Assembly (NCBI RefSeq): GCF_000013665.1
Contig: NC_007912.1
Span: 1,660,501-1,724,500 of the forward strand
DNA length: 64,000 nt
Reading direction: 5' to 3'
Source of the DNA: Saccharophagus degradans 2-40
GTDB lineage: Bacteria > Pseudomonadota > Gammaproteobacteria > Pseudomonadales > Cellvibrionaceae
The translations under genes and the position numbers were made by a program. The notes beneath the pieces were generated by a model. It searched no databases and was not told where the DNA came from. It worked only from the letters and a program-made list of their open reading frames with translations. Positions 52,759 through 60,261 of the stretch are shown here, piece by piece (the stretch's first letter is position 1; each line of letters opens with the position of its first letter).

Positions 52759-53568
52759 ATGAAAAATTTAACAAATGAGCAATATAAGTTAAGCGTTGAT
52801 TTAGCTGGCGGGCGGGTGATGGAATTTTCCCTTGCTGGTAAAAACCACTTAGCTGATGCGGCGTTGTTTCCTGGTTCAACCATATGGACAGCCCCGCAAT
52901 CGGATTGGGATTGGCCACCACCACCGGCCCTAGATTCAGAACCATATAGCGTTGTGCATAGCGATGAGCAGACACTGGAATTAACGAGTGCGGTGTGCTC
53001 GCAGCTCAACATTCGTCTTGCTAAAGCATTCTCTGCTATTCCCCATGGTTTTCGTGTAACCACAACCATTAACAATGTCTCTTCTCAAGCGCAAACTTAT
53101 GCTCCGTGGCAGGTGTCTAGAGTGTTAGGTGGTCACACCTATTTTTACTCGGCAACCGGCCCGTTACCCAATTCAAATTTACCCATGCAGCGCGAGGGGA
53201 ATGTATTTTTGTATGAGCATAACCCCAAGCTGCTTACCGAGGGGGTGAAATGCTTTGCGAATAATAGTGGTGGTTGGATAGCCAATATTTTTGCTGGGCA
53301 AATATTTATCAAAGGCTTCCCTAAGCTCGACGAAGCTGATGTGTCTCCTAGTGAAGGAGAGGTGGAAGTGTACGCCTTCGATAGCGAAAGCAACCCCTAT
53401 GTTGAGGTAGAAGTGCAGGGGCCTTACACAACCATTGCCTCTGGTGCGCAAACTAGCTGGGCCGTTGATTGGTGGTTGATACCCGTGCCAGACGACTTCC
53501 CGCCGTTGGGGGCTATTGCAGAGGTCGGTCAAGCGCTAGCGCAGATAGTGCAAGGGGTGAGCAAGTAA
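52759..53568 (+). CDS. DUF4380 protein with galactose-mutarotase-like fold
   Basis: 269 residues, no signal peptide. The pattern YKLSVDLAGGRVMEFSL, GSTIWTAPQSDWDWPPPPAL, FRVTTTINNVSSQAQTYAPWQVSRV and GPYTTIASGAQTSWAVDWWLIPVP matches DUF4380 proteins, which have an aldose-1-epimerase-like beta-sandwich. The catalytic residues of true mutarotases cannot be assigned with confidence. The divergent cellobiose phosphorylase gene suggests a role with sugars (inference). The next gene, a tetR, starts 220 bp downstream behind its own operator. Confidence 0.8.
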   Translation: MKNLTNEQYKLSVDLAGGRVMEFSLAGKNHLADAALFPGSTIWTAPQSDWDWPPPPALDSEPYSVVHSDEQTLELTSAVCSQLNIRLAKAFSAIPHGFRVTTTINNVSSQAQTYAPWQVSRVLGGHTYFYSATGPLPNSNLPMQREGNVFLYEHNPKLLTEGVKCFANNSGGWIANIFAGQIFIKGFPKLDEADVSPSEGEVEVYAFDSESNPYVEVEVQGPYTTIASGAQTSWAVDWWLIPVPDDFPPLGAIAEVGQALAQIVQGVSK

Positions 53569-53581
53569 GTGCTACTTGAAT

Positions 53582-53601
53582 ACAAACCAATTGGTCTGTA
53601 T
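53582..53601. promoter_or_regulatory. TetR-type operator upstream of module B tetR
   Basis: ACAAACCAATTGGTCTGTAT is a near-perfect palindrome centred on AATT (reverse complement TACAGACCAATTGGTTTGTA). It resembles the NemR box TAGACCNNNNGGTCTA as I recall it. A second copy lies at 54407-54426. Confidence 0.65.
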
Positions 53602-53789
53602 TGTTGGGTATGTGTAGTGCATAGCAAGCCGTTAATTGAAAGCAGCTGAGCAATTTCTTCTATTCGCGTCGATTGAGGTTTTCGTATCCAGTCGAGCTCT
53701 GGTGAGCAGTGTTGCTAGAAAACGTTTTAGCTATAGTGCTTTGCGCTTACATCACCACTTTATAGTGCTTAAAAACAGGTATTAAGGTA

Positions 53790-54389
53790 ATGCAATCGGT
53801 AAAAGACCCGACAGCGACGCGTTTGCGTATTCTGCAAGTGGCTGCGGGTGAGATAATCAACAACGGCTATAAGGCCGCTAGCCTAGCCAATATTCTTGCC
53901 AACAGCGGAGTATCTAAGGGCGCGCTATATCATCATTTCCCCAGTAAGTTAGCGCTTGGCCATGCCGTGTTTGAAGAGCTGTATGTGGATAGGTTCCAGC
54001 ATTTCTGGGGCTTTCCGCTCGAAAATGAAGCCCCCATTCAAGCCCTGTGCGACTTTTTTCTCGCGCTGCCAAGCCAGATTACGGAAGATGAAATGACGCA
54101 AGGTTGCCCTGTATGTAGCCTGGCCATGGAGATGTCTGCCGAAGACGAGTGTTTTCGCTCGCAGGTTCAGGAGCTGTTCGAATGGTTGTGCAAGCGAGTA
54201 CAAGCTGCTTTTGTGCTGGCGCAACAAAATGGGCAGCTAAAAGACGGGGTTAACCTAGAGGCGTCTGCCCGTTTTATAGTAGCGAGTATTCAGGGGGTGC
54301 AAATGCAGGCTAGGTATATGGAAGATAAAGCTAAGGTGAGTGAAACCCTTATAGCGGTAGTGGATTACTTGAAGCTGCTAATGCGCTAA
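53790..54389 (+). CDS. TetR family regulator, NemR-like (module B)
   Basis: 199 residues. The helix-turn-helix spans residues about 25-52: ASLANILANSGVSKGALYHHFPSKLALGHAV. The C-terminal domain has GCPVCSLAMEMSAEDECFRSQV, with two cysteines; this region in related regulators reads GCLxxNLAxE. Electrophile-sensing through cysteines, as in NemR, is possible but unproven. It stands 133 bp upstream of the RND exporter, with matching palindromes before both genes, so it probably represses itself and the exporter operon. Confidence 0.93.
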   Translation: MQSVKDPTATRLRILQVAAGEIINNGYKAASLANILANSGVSKGALYHHFPSKLALGHAVFEELYVDRFQHFWGFPLENEAPIQALCDFFLALPSQITEDEMTQGCPVCSLAMEMSAEDECFRSQVQELFEWLCKRVQAAFVLAQQNGQLKDGVNLEASARFIVASIQGVQMQARYMEDKAKVSETLIAVVDYLKLLMR

Positions 54390-54406
54390 AAATTTTTAAT
54401 AAAAAA

Positions 54407-54426
54407 GCAAACCGGTTGGTCGGTAT
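54407..54426. promoter_or_regulatory. TetR-type operator upstream of module B exporter
   Basis: GCAAACCGGTTGGTCGGTAT shares CAAACC, TTGGTC and GTAT with the site at 53582-53601, giving a consensus CAAACCRRTTGGTCKGTAT. It lies 96 bp before the exporter ATG. Confidence 0.65.
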
Positions 54427-54521
54427 GCTCGTCCTTAACCATTACAAACAGGTTCAATGCGTAAAAAGTCGCGTATTGGAGTAATGGGGTTCGATGGGAA
54501 CCACAATTTAAGGAGAGAGTT

Positions 54522-56924
54522 ATGTCCCAAAATACTGAAGGGCCGGTTTCTAATGAAGATATTGGACCGTTAACAGCCTACGCCAATTTTGTTATTAGGC
54601 AGCGGTGGTGGCTTATTGTGTTTACCGTGGTGGCTGCCTTAGTGGTGATAAGTGGCGCGCGCTTTATAGGGTTTGATAACGACTATCGCGTATTTTTTTC
54701 CGACCAAAACCCGCATTTACAAGCATTTGATCAGCAGCAAAAAACCTACACCAAAAACGATAATATTCTTTTCGTAATAACCCCCATGCACGGCGATGTT
54801 TTCGCCCCAGATGTACTTTCGGCAGTAGAAGAGGCCACTCGTCAGGCGTGGTTGTTACCCTATGCCTTGCGTGTCGATTCGGTTACCAACTTTCAATATT
54901 CGCAAGCCACAGAAGATGACTTGGTTGTTGCCGACTTGGTATCTAACCCCGCAAGCCTTAGTGCCAGCGAATTATCTGAAATAAAACGTGTTGCGTTATC
55001 CGAGCCGTTTATTGTTAATCAGCTTCTATCCGAGAATGCCGACGTTACGGCAGTTAACATTACCTTCCAAATGCCGCAGGCCTCGCTCGACGAAGTACCT
55101 GCTGCAGTAGAAGCGGTTCGCGCACTAAAAACAGAGATAGAAAGTGCGTACCCGGTTACTGTTCACCTGTCGGGTGTGGTGATGCTCTCGAACGCGTTTT
55201 TTGAATCGTCTATGCAGGATATGGCGTCGCTTATTCCGTTAATGTATTTGGTGATTATTATCACCATGATGCTGCTTTTGCGCAGCTTTGGCGCAACCTT
55301 CGCTACGGTATTAGTCATACTGTTTTCTATGCTAACGGCAATGGGCGCGGCGGGTTGGGCGGGGCTTAAGCTCACGCCGCCATCATCGGCTGCCACAACT
55401 ATTATCATGACGTTAGCAGTGGCAGATTCTATCCACTTTCTCGTCACCATGTTTTCGGGCATGCGCAAAGGCATGAGCCGTCACGATGCTATTCGCTACA
55501 GTATGCGTTTAAATTTTGGCCCTATCTTTCTTACTTCGCTTACCACTGCGGTGGGTTTTTTATCGATGAACTTTAGCGATACGCCACCCTTTCACGACCT
55601 GGGGAATATCACCGCGTTTGGTGTGGTAATGGCTTTTATCTTCTCGATTAGTTTTTTACCTGCGCTAATGGCCGTGTTACCGGTTAAAGCGCAAATGAGT
55701 GAAAGTCGAGTAGGTAAATGGATGGATGCTTGCGGCGATTTTGTTATTCGTCGTCGCCGAGTGGTATTTGCTGTGTCGGCGTTAATCGCTATTGGCTTGG
55801 TTGCCGCAGTACCGCTTAATCAATTTGACGATGATTTTGTGGGCTACTTTGATGAGAGCGTGCAATTCCGTACCGATACCGATTATGTAAATGAAAATTT
55901 AACCGGCATCTATCAAATTCAATATTCCCTGCCTGCGGGTGAAGATTACGGTGTGAGTAACCCTGCCTTTTTGCGCGATACGCAAAATTTTGTGGAGTGG
56001 TTTCGCAGCCAGCCAGAGGTGGTACACGTAAACAGCTTTACCGATACGTTTAAACGTATAAATAAAAATATGCACGGTGATAACGATGCTTTTTATAGGC
56101 TCCCAGAAGATAAAGAACTCGCTGCCCAGTATTTGTTGTTGTACGAGCTTTCATTACCGGAAGGATTAGATTTAAACAACCAAATGGATATTGGTAAAAG
56201 TGCAACACAAGTAATTGTTACCTTAAAAGATATGCCTTCGAGCAAGCTCGCCGCAGTGTCTGCGCGCGGTGAAGCGTGGCTTAAACAAAATACTGCTATG
56301 GAATCTTATGGAGTGGGGCCTGCTGTGATGTTTGCTCACATTTCCGAAACCAATATGCGCAGTATGCTTTTGGGCACATTTATCGCCATTCTCGTTATTT
56401 CTTTACTTATAACCTTGGCCTTACGCAATGTGCGTTTAGGGGTATTAAGCTTAATTCCTAACCTTTTACCGCTGGGTGCCGCGTTTGGCGCGTGGGGGCT
56501 GTTAGTGGGTGAGGTGAATGTGGCGGTAACCATGGTGACGGGCATGGCCTTAGGTATTGTGGTGGACGATAGCGTGCACTTTTTAAGTAAATACCTGCGC
56601 GCAAGACGAGAGCAAGGCTTGGATAGAGAAGGTGCTGTGCGCTATGCATTCTCGTCGGTGGGTGTGGCCATTATTGTTACGTCCATTATTTTAGTGGCGG
56701 GCTTTTTAATTTTGGCGCAGTCATCGTTTGGTATGAACGCCGATATGGGGCTGCTTACCGCAATAACTATTGTGGTCGCGTTGTTTGCCGACTTTCTGCT
56801 ACTGCCAATCTTACTTATTAAATTAGATGCCAAAGAATACAAATTACCTGAATCTAAACAAGTAACGCTGCCAAACACTTCTACAGATACCGCCAACGCT
56901 AAACAGGAGAATAGCTATGCCTAA
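54522..56924 (+). CDS. RND/MMPL family exporter (module B)
   Basis: 800 residues with a strong AAGGAGAG Shine-Dalgarno. Same two-times-six-helix plan as the module A exporter. The first helix is WWLIVFTVVAALVVISG, followed by a large periplasmic loop with GFDNDYRVFFSDQNPHL; IMTLAVADSIHFLVTMF lies near residue 290 and MALGIVVDDSVHFLSKYLRARR near residue 685, with the VDD pair of a proton-driven pump. It overlaps the LolA-like gene by 8 bp, so expression is coupled. Lipid or hydrophobic-compound export is expected from the family; the actual substrate is unknown. Confidence 0.93.
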   Translation: MSQNTEGPVSNEDIGPLTAYANFVIRQRWWLIVFTVVAALVVISGARFIGFDNDYRVFFSDQNPHLQAFDQQQKTYTKNDNILFVITPMHGDVFAPDVLSAVEEATRQAWLLPYALRVDSVTNFQYSQATEDDLVVADLVSNPASLSASELSEIKRVALSEPFIVNQLLSENADVTAVNITFQMPQASLDEVPAAVEAVRALKTEIESAYPVTVHLSGVVMLSNAFFESSMQDMASLIPLMYLVIIITMMLLLRSFGATFATVLVILFSMLTAMGAAGWAGLKLTPPSSAATTIIMTLAVADSIHFLVTMFSGMRKGMSRHDAIRYSMRLNFGPIFLTSLTTAVGFLSMNFSDTPPFHDLGNITAFGVVMAFIFSISFLPALMAVLPVKAQMSESRVGKWMDACGDFVIRRRRVVFAVSALIAIGLVAAVPLNQFDDDFVGYFDESVQFRTDTDYVNENLTGIYQIQYSLPAGEDYGVSNPAFLRDTQNFVEWFRSQPEVVHVNSFTDTFKRINKNMHGDNDAFYRLPEDKELAAQYLLLYELSLPEGLDLNNQMDIGKSATQVIVTLKDMPSSKLAAVSARGEAWLKQNTAMESYGVGPAVMFAHISETNMRSMLLGTFIAILVISLLITLALRNVRLGVLSLIPNLLPLGAAFGAWGLLVGEVNVAVTMVTGMALGIVVDDSVHFLSKYLRARREQGLDREGAVRYAFSSVGVAIIVTSIILVAGFLILAQSSFGMNADMGLLTAITIVVALFADFLLLPILLIKLDAKEYKLPESKQVTLPNTSTDTANAKQENSYA

Positions 56925-57717
56925 TTCAATCATTCATAAGTTATGTATCGTAATGGCGTTAACGTTCATGGTGGTGTCGCCTTTTTTGCTGGCCAATACC
57001 GCCCAGGAAAAAGGCCGAGCTATTGCCGAAGAAGTGGATAAGCGCGATATAGGGTTTGGAGATTCTAAATCGAATATAAAAATGCTGTTGCGCGACCAAT
57101 ACGGCAATGAACGGCCACGTTTAATGCGCAATCAAACCATGGAGGTAACAGGGGATGGCGATAAGTCTATTATCGTATTTGAAAACCCCAGCGATGTAGA
57201 AGGCACCGCGTTTTTATCTTTTACTCACCAAGCTGGGCCAGATGATCAATGGCTTTATTTGCCCGGTTTAAAACGGGTTAAGCGTATCTCATCAAGCAAC
57301 AAAGCAGGCGCCTTTATGAACAGTGAGTTTGCGTTTGAAGATATAGCATCACAGGAGGTGGATAAATATACCTACACATACTTGCGTGATGATGTGCTTG
57401 ATGGCATTGACGTGTTTGTTAACCAAAGTGACCCAGTTGACCCCAAATCTGGTTATTCCAAGTTGGAAGTGTGGATAGACCAAGCGCGTTATATTCCACT
57501 AAAAATAGATTTTTATGATCGCGGTGGACGCCTTAAAAAAACGCTGCATATGAAAGAGTATAACCAGTACTTAGATAAATACTGGCGTGCGCACCGCTGG
57601 GAGATGACCAATCATCAAACGGGTAAAAGTACAGTGTTGTTAATGTCCGACTGGCAATTTAACAACGGCTATACCGACAACGACTTTAACAAAAACAGCT
57701 TATCGCGAGTTAAATAG
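56917..57717 (+). CDS. LolA-like periplasmic protein (module B)
   Basis: 266 residues with a signal peptide (CIVMALTFMVVSPFLLANT). It shares with its paralogue at 46352-47173 the core FENPSDVEGTAFLSF, QWLYLPGLKRVKRIS and AGAFMNSEFAFEDI. C-terminal YIPLKIDFYDRGGRLKKTL is typical of LolA-like beta-sheets that hold acyl chains. It overlaps the exporter gene and abuts the barrel gene, giving a tightly coupled operon. Confidence 0.87.
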   Translation: MPNSIIHKLCIVMALTFMVVSPFLLANTAQEKGRAIAEEVDKRDIGFGDSKSNIKMLLRDQYGNERPRLMRNQTMEVTGDGDKSIIVFENPSDVEGTAFLSFTHQAGPDDQWLYLPGLKRVKRISSSNKAGAFMNSEFAFEDIASQEVDKYTYTYLRDDVLDGIDVFVNQSDPVDPKSGYSKLEVWIDQARYIPLKIDFYDRGGRLKKTLHMKEYNQYLDKYWRAHRWEMTNHQTGKSTVLLMSDWQFNNGYTDNDFNKNSLSRVK

Positions 57718-57719
57718 TG

Positions 57720-58943
57720 ATGATAAAGCCCTTTAAAGGCCGGCTTATGCCGGTCTCTTTTTTGTTTGTTTCTTCATTGTTAGTAAGTGCGACGGTATTC
57801 AGCGCAAGCGCGAATGCCGATGTTAAAGCGAATATTGGTTTCGAGCAGCGCAACTTTATAAGTGATGCATTGCTTGCTGAGCAGACAGACTCCTCTAGCT
57901 CGCTTACAGGATTGATCGAGGCCTATCGCGATTTTGATAACAATGCGCAGCGATTGGTGTTTTCTGCATCTGGACGGGTAGATGAAAATGACAGTGAACG
58001 AAATCATATCGACCTTGCTGAGCTTTACTGGTGGCGCCAGTTCGAACAGTTTGAACTCTATACTGGCGTCCGCAAAGTTACTTGGGGTGTGACGGAATCC
58101 GTTCACCTTGTTGATGTTATCAATCAAACCAACGCGCTAGAAAATATTGATGGCGAAGACAAGCTTGGCCAGCCCATGATTGAGTTGATAGCAGTGCGTG
58201 ACTGGGGCACCGTAGAGGCATACGTGTTGCCCTATTTTCGGGAGCGCCAAACCCCTGGGCTTAGTAGTCGATTGAGGCCGCCGTTACCTGTGCTCGAAAT
58301 GGCCCTATACGAAAGCGAACGCAAGCAAAACCATGTGGATTTTGCCATGCGTTGGAGTCATTACTTAGGGGCGTTCGATGTTGGGTTATCGCATTTTGTT
58401 GGCACCGATCGCGAGCCGCGGTTTATACCCGTCGTAGAAGAGCAGGGGGGCGCAGCATTGCAGCCCTTTTACGCACAAATACGCCAAACTGGTTTGGCGG
58501 TTCAGGCGACCGTAGAAGCTTGGTTATGGAAGCTAGAAGTCGTGAGTAAAAGCGACAACTTTATAGGCCGGCATACCTCGGCAGCAGGCGGCTTGGAGTA
58601 CACGTTTTATTCTATTGCTGGCACAAATGGCGACCTAGGTGTAATAGCCGAGTACCAATTTGACGACCGCCGCGCTCAGTATGCGCCCATTTCGCAAAAC
58701 GATGCGGTGTTTGGCGGGCGCTGGGCATTCAACGATTTAGACAACACACAAATTCTTGCGCTGTTTAGTCAGGATGTAGAATACGGCAATCGCTTTTTTT
58801 CGCTGGAGGCTAGTCGTCGCTTAACCGATAGCTGGACATTGGAGGCAGAACTGCGAGCCTTTGCCAATGCCGATGTGCGTTCACCCGATTACAGTTTTAG
58901 AAACGAAGATTACATTCAACTGGCACTGCGGCGTTATTTTTAA
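57720..58943 (+). CDS. DUF1302-like outer-membrane beta-barrel (module B)
   Basis: 407 residues from the ATG at 57720; a GTG at 57717 overlaps the preceding stop and would add one residue. The signal peptide runs to about SASANA. The mature part has amphipathic strands, FELYTGVRKVTWGVTESVHLVDVINQTN (equivalent to the GHQIIAWGES...DVLAPQD segment of the module A barrel) and ends QLALRRYF with a terminal Phe. An outer-membrane location is expected. A 159-bp gap separates it from the PHB locus. Confidence 0.8.
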   Translation: MIKPFKGRLMPVSFLFVSSLLVSATVFSASANADVKANIGFEQRNFISDALLAEQTDSSSSLTGLIEAYRDFDNNAQRLVFSASGRVDENDSERNHIDLAELYWWRQFEQFELYTGVRKVTWGVTESVHLVDVINQTNALENIDGEDKLGQPMIELIAVRDWGTVEAYVLPYFRERQTPGLSSRLRPPLPVLEMALYESERKQNHVDFAMRWSHYLGAFDVGLSHFVGTDREPRFIPVVEEQGGAALQPFYAQIRQTGLAVQATVEAWLWKLEVVSKSDNFIGRHTSAAGGLEYTFYSIAGTNGDLGVIAEYQFDDRRAQYAPISQNDAVFGGRWAFNDLDNTQILALFSQDVEYGNRFFSLEASRRLTDSWTLEAELRAFANADVRSPDYSFRNEDYIQLALRRYF

Positions 58944-59013
58944 CTGCCTCTAACAGGGCTATTACCAATAATAATGGGTAATGGCTCAATAATTAGCCCC
59001 CCGTATTAATTTG

Positions 59014-59063
59014 TTGCATTGCAATAAAGTAATGGTAAGGTTGTAATTACTTTTGGGTTACAA
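59014..59063. promoter_or_regulatory. Inverted repeats upstream of bdhA
   Basis: TTGCATTGCAA (59014-59024) is palindromic, and TTGTAA (59041-59046) with TTACAA (59058-59063) forms a second inverted repeat. The first loosely resembles the TGCAGTGCAGCA boxes at the phasin promoters. They are possible operators. Confidence 0.3.
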
Positions 59064-59102
59064 TCTTTTTTCCATTACGTTAATTCAGGCACAGGGGGCA
59101 CA

Positions 59103-59885
59103 ATGTCCAGTGAGTTTGCTAGTAATGAACCCCGCATAGCACTTGTTACGGGTGCTGGCAGTGGTATTGGCGAGGCCATGGCGCTCTCGCTTGGGCGCAG
59201 CGGTTATCATGTAGTGGTATCCGATTTAAATTTGGACGCGGCCCAGCTAGTCTCGGACGCTATTCAAGCTGTCGGCGGTATGGCCACAGCGTTTAAGTTG
59301 GATGTAAGCGATCAGTCTGCAATCGACTCTGTTGTTTCACAATTTCCCAATATTGATATCTTAGTTAACAACGCAGGTATTCAATATGTGGCCAAGCTCG
59401 AATCTTTCCCTGCCGATATGTGGCGCAAATTAAACGATGTATTGCTTGTTGGCCCAGCCATGCTAACCCGTGCAGTATTGCCAGGCATGAAGTCGCGCGA
59501 CTTTGGACGCATTATTAATGTAGGCAGCATACACGCCCACGTGGCTTCACCTTACAAGAGTGCCTATGTGGCAGCAAAACACGGCTTAATTGGGTTTAGC
59601 AAAGTAGTGGCGCTAGAAACCGCGCAACACAATATCACCATTAATACGCTTTGCCCCTCCTATGTAAAAACGCCCTTAGTAGAAAAACAAATAGCGCTGC
59701 AAGCTGCTGAGCACGGTATTTCTGAAGATGACGTAATCAATAAAATTATGCTTGAGCCCATGCCTAAAAAAGCGTTTATTAGCTTTGAAGAGCTAACCGC
59801 TAGCATGCATTTTCTAATTTCTGATGCTGCAAAAAACATGACGGGGCAATCACTGGTTATTGATGGTGGCTGGACAATTAAGTAG
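59103..59885 (+). CDS. bdhA: 3-hydroxybutyrate dehydrogenase (SDR family)
   Basis: NAD-dependent oxidation of D-3-hydroxybutyrate to acetoacetate, the step after PHB depolymerisation. 260 residues. The Rossmann motif TGAGSGIG is at 16-23, NNAG follows near 90, and the catalytic residues are Ser142, Tyr155 and Lys159 (YxxxK). NNAGIQYVAKLESFP, HGLIGFSKVVALETAQHNITINTLCPSYVKTPLVEKQI and NMTGQSLVIDGGW are characteristic of bacterial 3-hydroxybutyrate dehydrogenases rather than PhaB. AGGGGG precedes the ATG. Its position ahead of phaC supports a role in PHB turnover. Confidence 0.9.
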   Translation: MSSEFASNEPRIALVTGAGSGIGEAMALSLGRSGYHVVVSDLNLDAAQLVSDAIQAVGGMATAFKLDVSDQSAIDSVVSQFPNIDILVNNAGIQYVAKLESFPADMWRKLNDVLLVGPAMLTRAVLPGMKSRDFGRIINVGSIHAHVASPYKSAYVAAKHGLIGFSKVVALETAQHNITINTLCPSYVKTPLVEKQIALQAAEHGISEDDVINKIMLEPMPKKAFISFEELTASMHFLISDAAKNMTGQSLVIDGGWTIK

Positions 59886-59963
59886 TGCTCATTAAATAGT
59901 AGAAACTAAATAGTAATGTCACTGGCGGCGAGTCACTTGGTTTAATGTATCTAGGAGTGAAAT

Positions 59964-60206
59964 ATGAAAATCAAAATGGAAATAGACATCTCTCCACAGG
60001 AAGTGCTTGAGCTTTTTGAAGGTAATGTCGAATCGCTGCAAAAGGCCATGCTGGGTACTATTGCCCACTCTTACGATCAAGCTGTCAAAAATAACGACTT
60101 TCAGCCACAACAAATATTTGATTTTTGGCAAGGTATGGCAGAAAAAAGCCAAGCGATGTTTACCGAATACAGTCAGGCCGCCGCCAAGAAAAGCGACGAT
60201 AAATAG
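59964..60206 (+). CDS. DUF6489-like small protein in PHB operon
   Basis: 80 residues starting MKIKMEIDISPQEVLELFEGN, the pattern of the DUF6489 family (MKIxxEIDxTPEEAR). The C-terminal half is helical and Lys/Ala rich (EYSQAAAKKSDDK), phasin-like in composition. TAGGAG precedes the ATG. It lies between bdhA and phaC with short gaps, suggesting co-transcription and perhaps a granule-associated role (inference). Confidence 0.8.
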   Translation: MKIKMEIDISPQEVLELFEGNVESLQKAMLGTIAHSYDQAVKNNDFQPQQIFDFWQGMAEKSQAMFTEYSQAAAKKSDDK

Positions 60207-60261
60207 TTTTACCTCACCGCGTTAACAATTAATGCTTCTCGTGCCTTATTAAGGATTGGCT

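Noticed and set aside
59014-59027. TTGCATTGCAATAA upstream of bdhA as another PhaR box
   Set aside because: It is palindromic and only loosely similar to the phasin boxes; I listed it as a weak regulatory site but do not claim PhaR binding.
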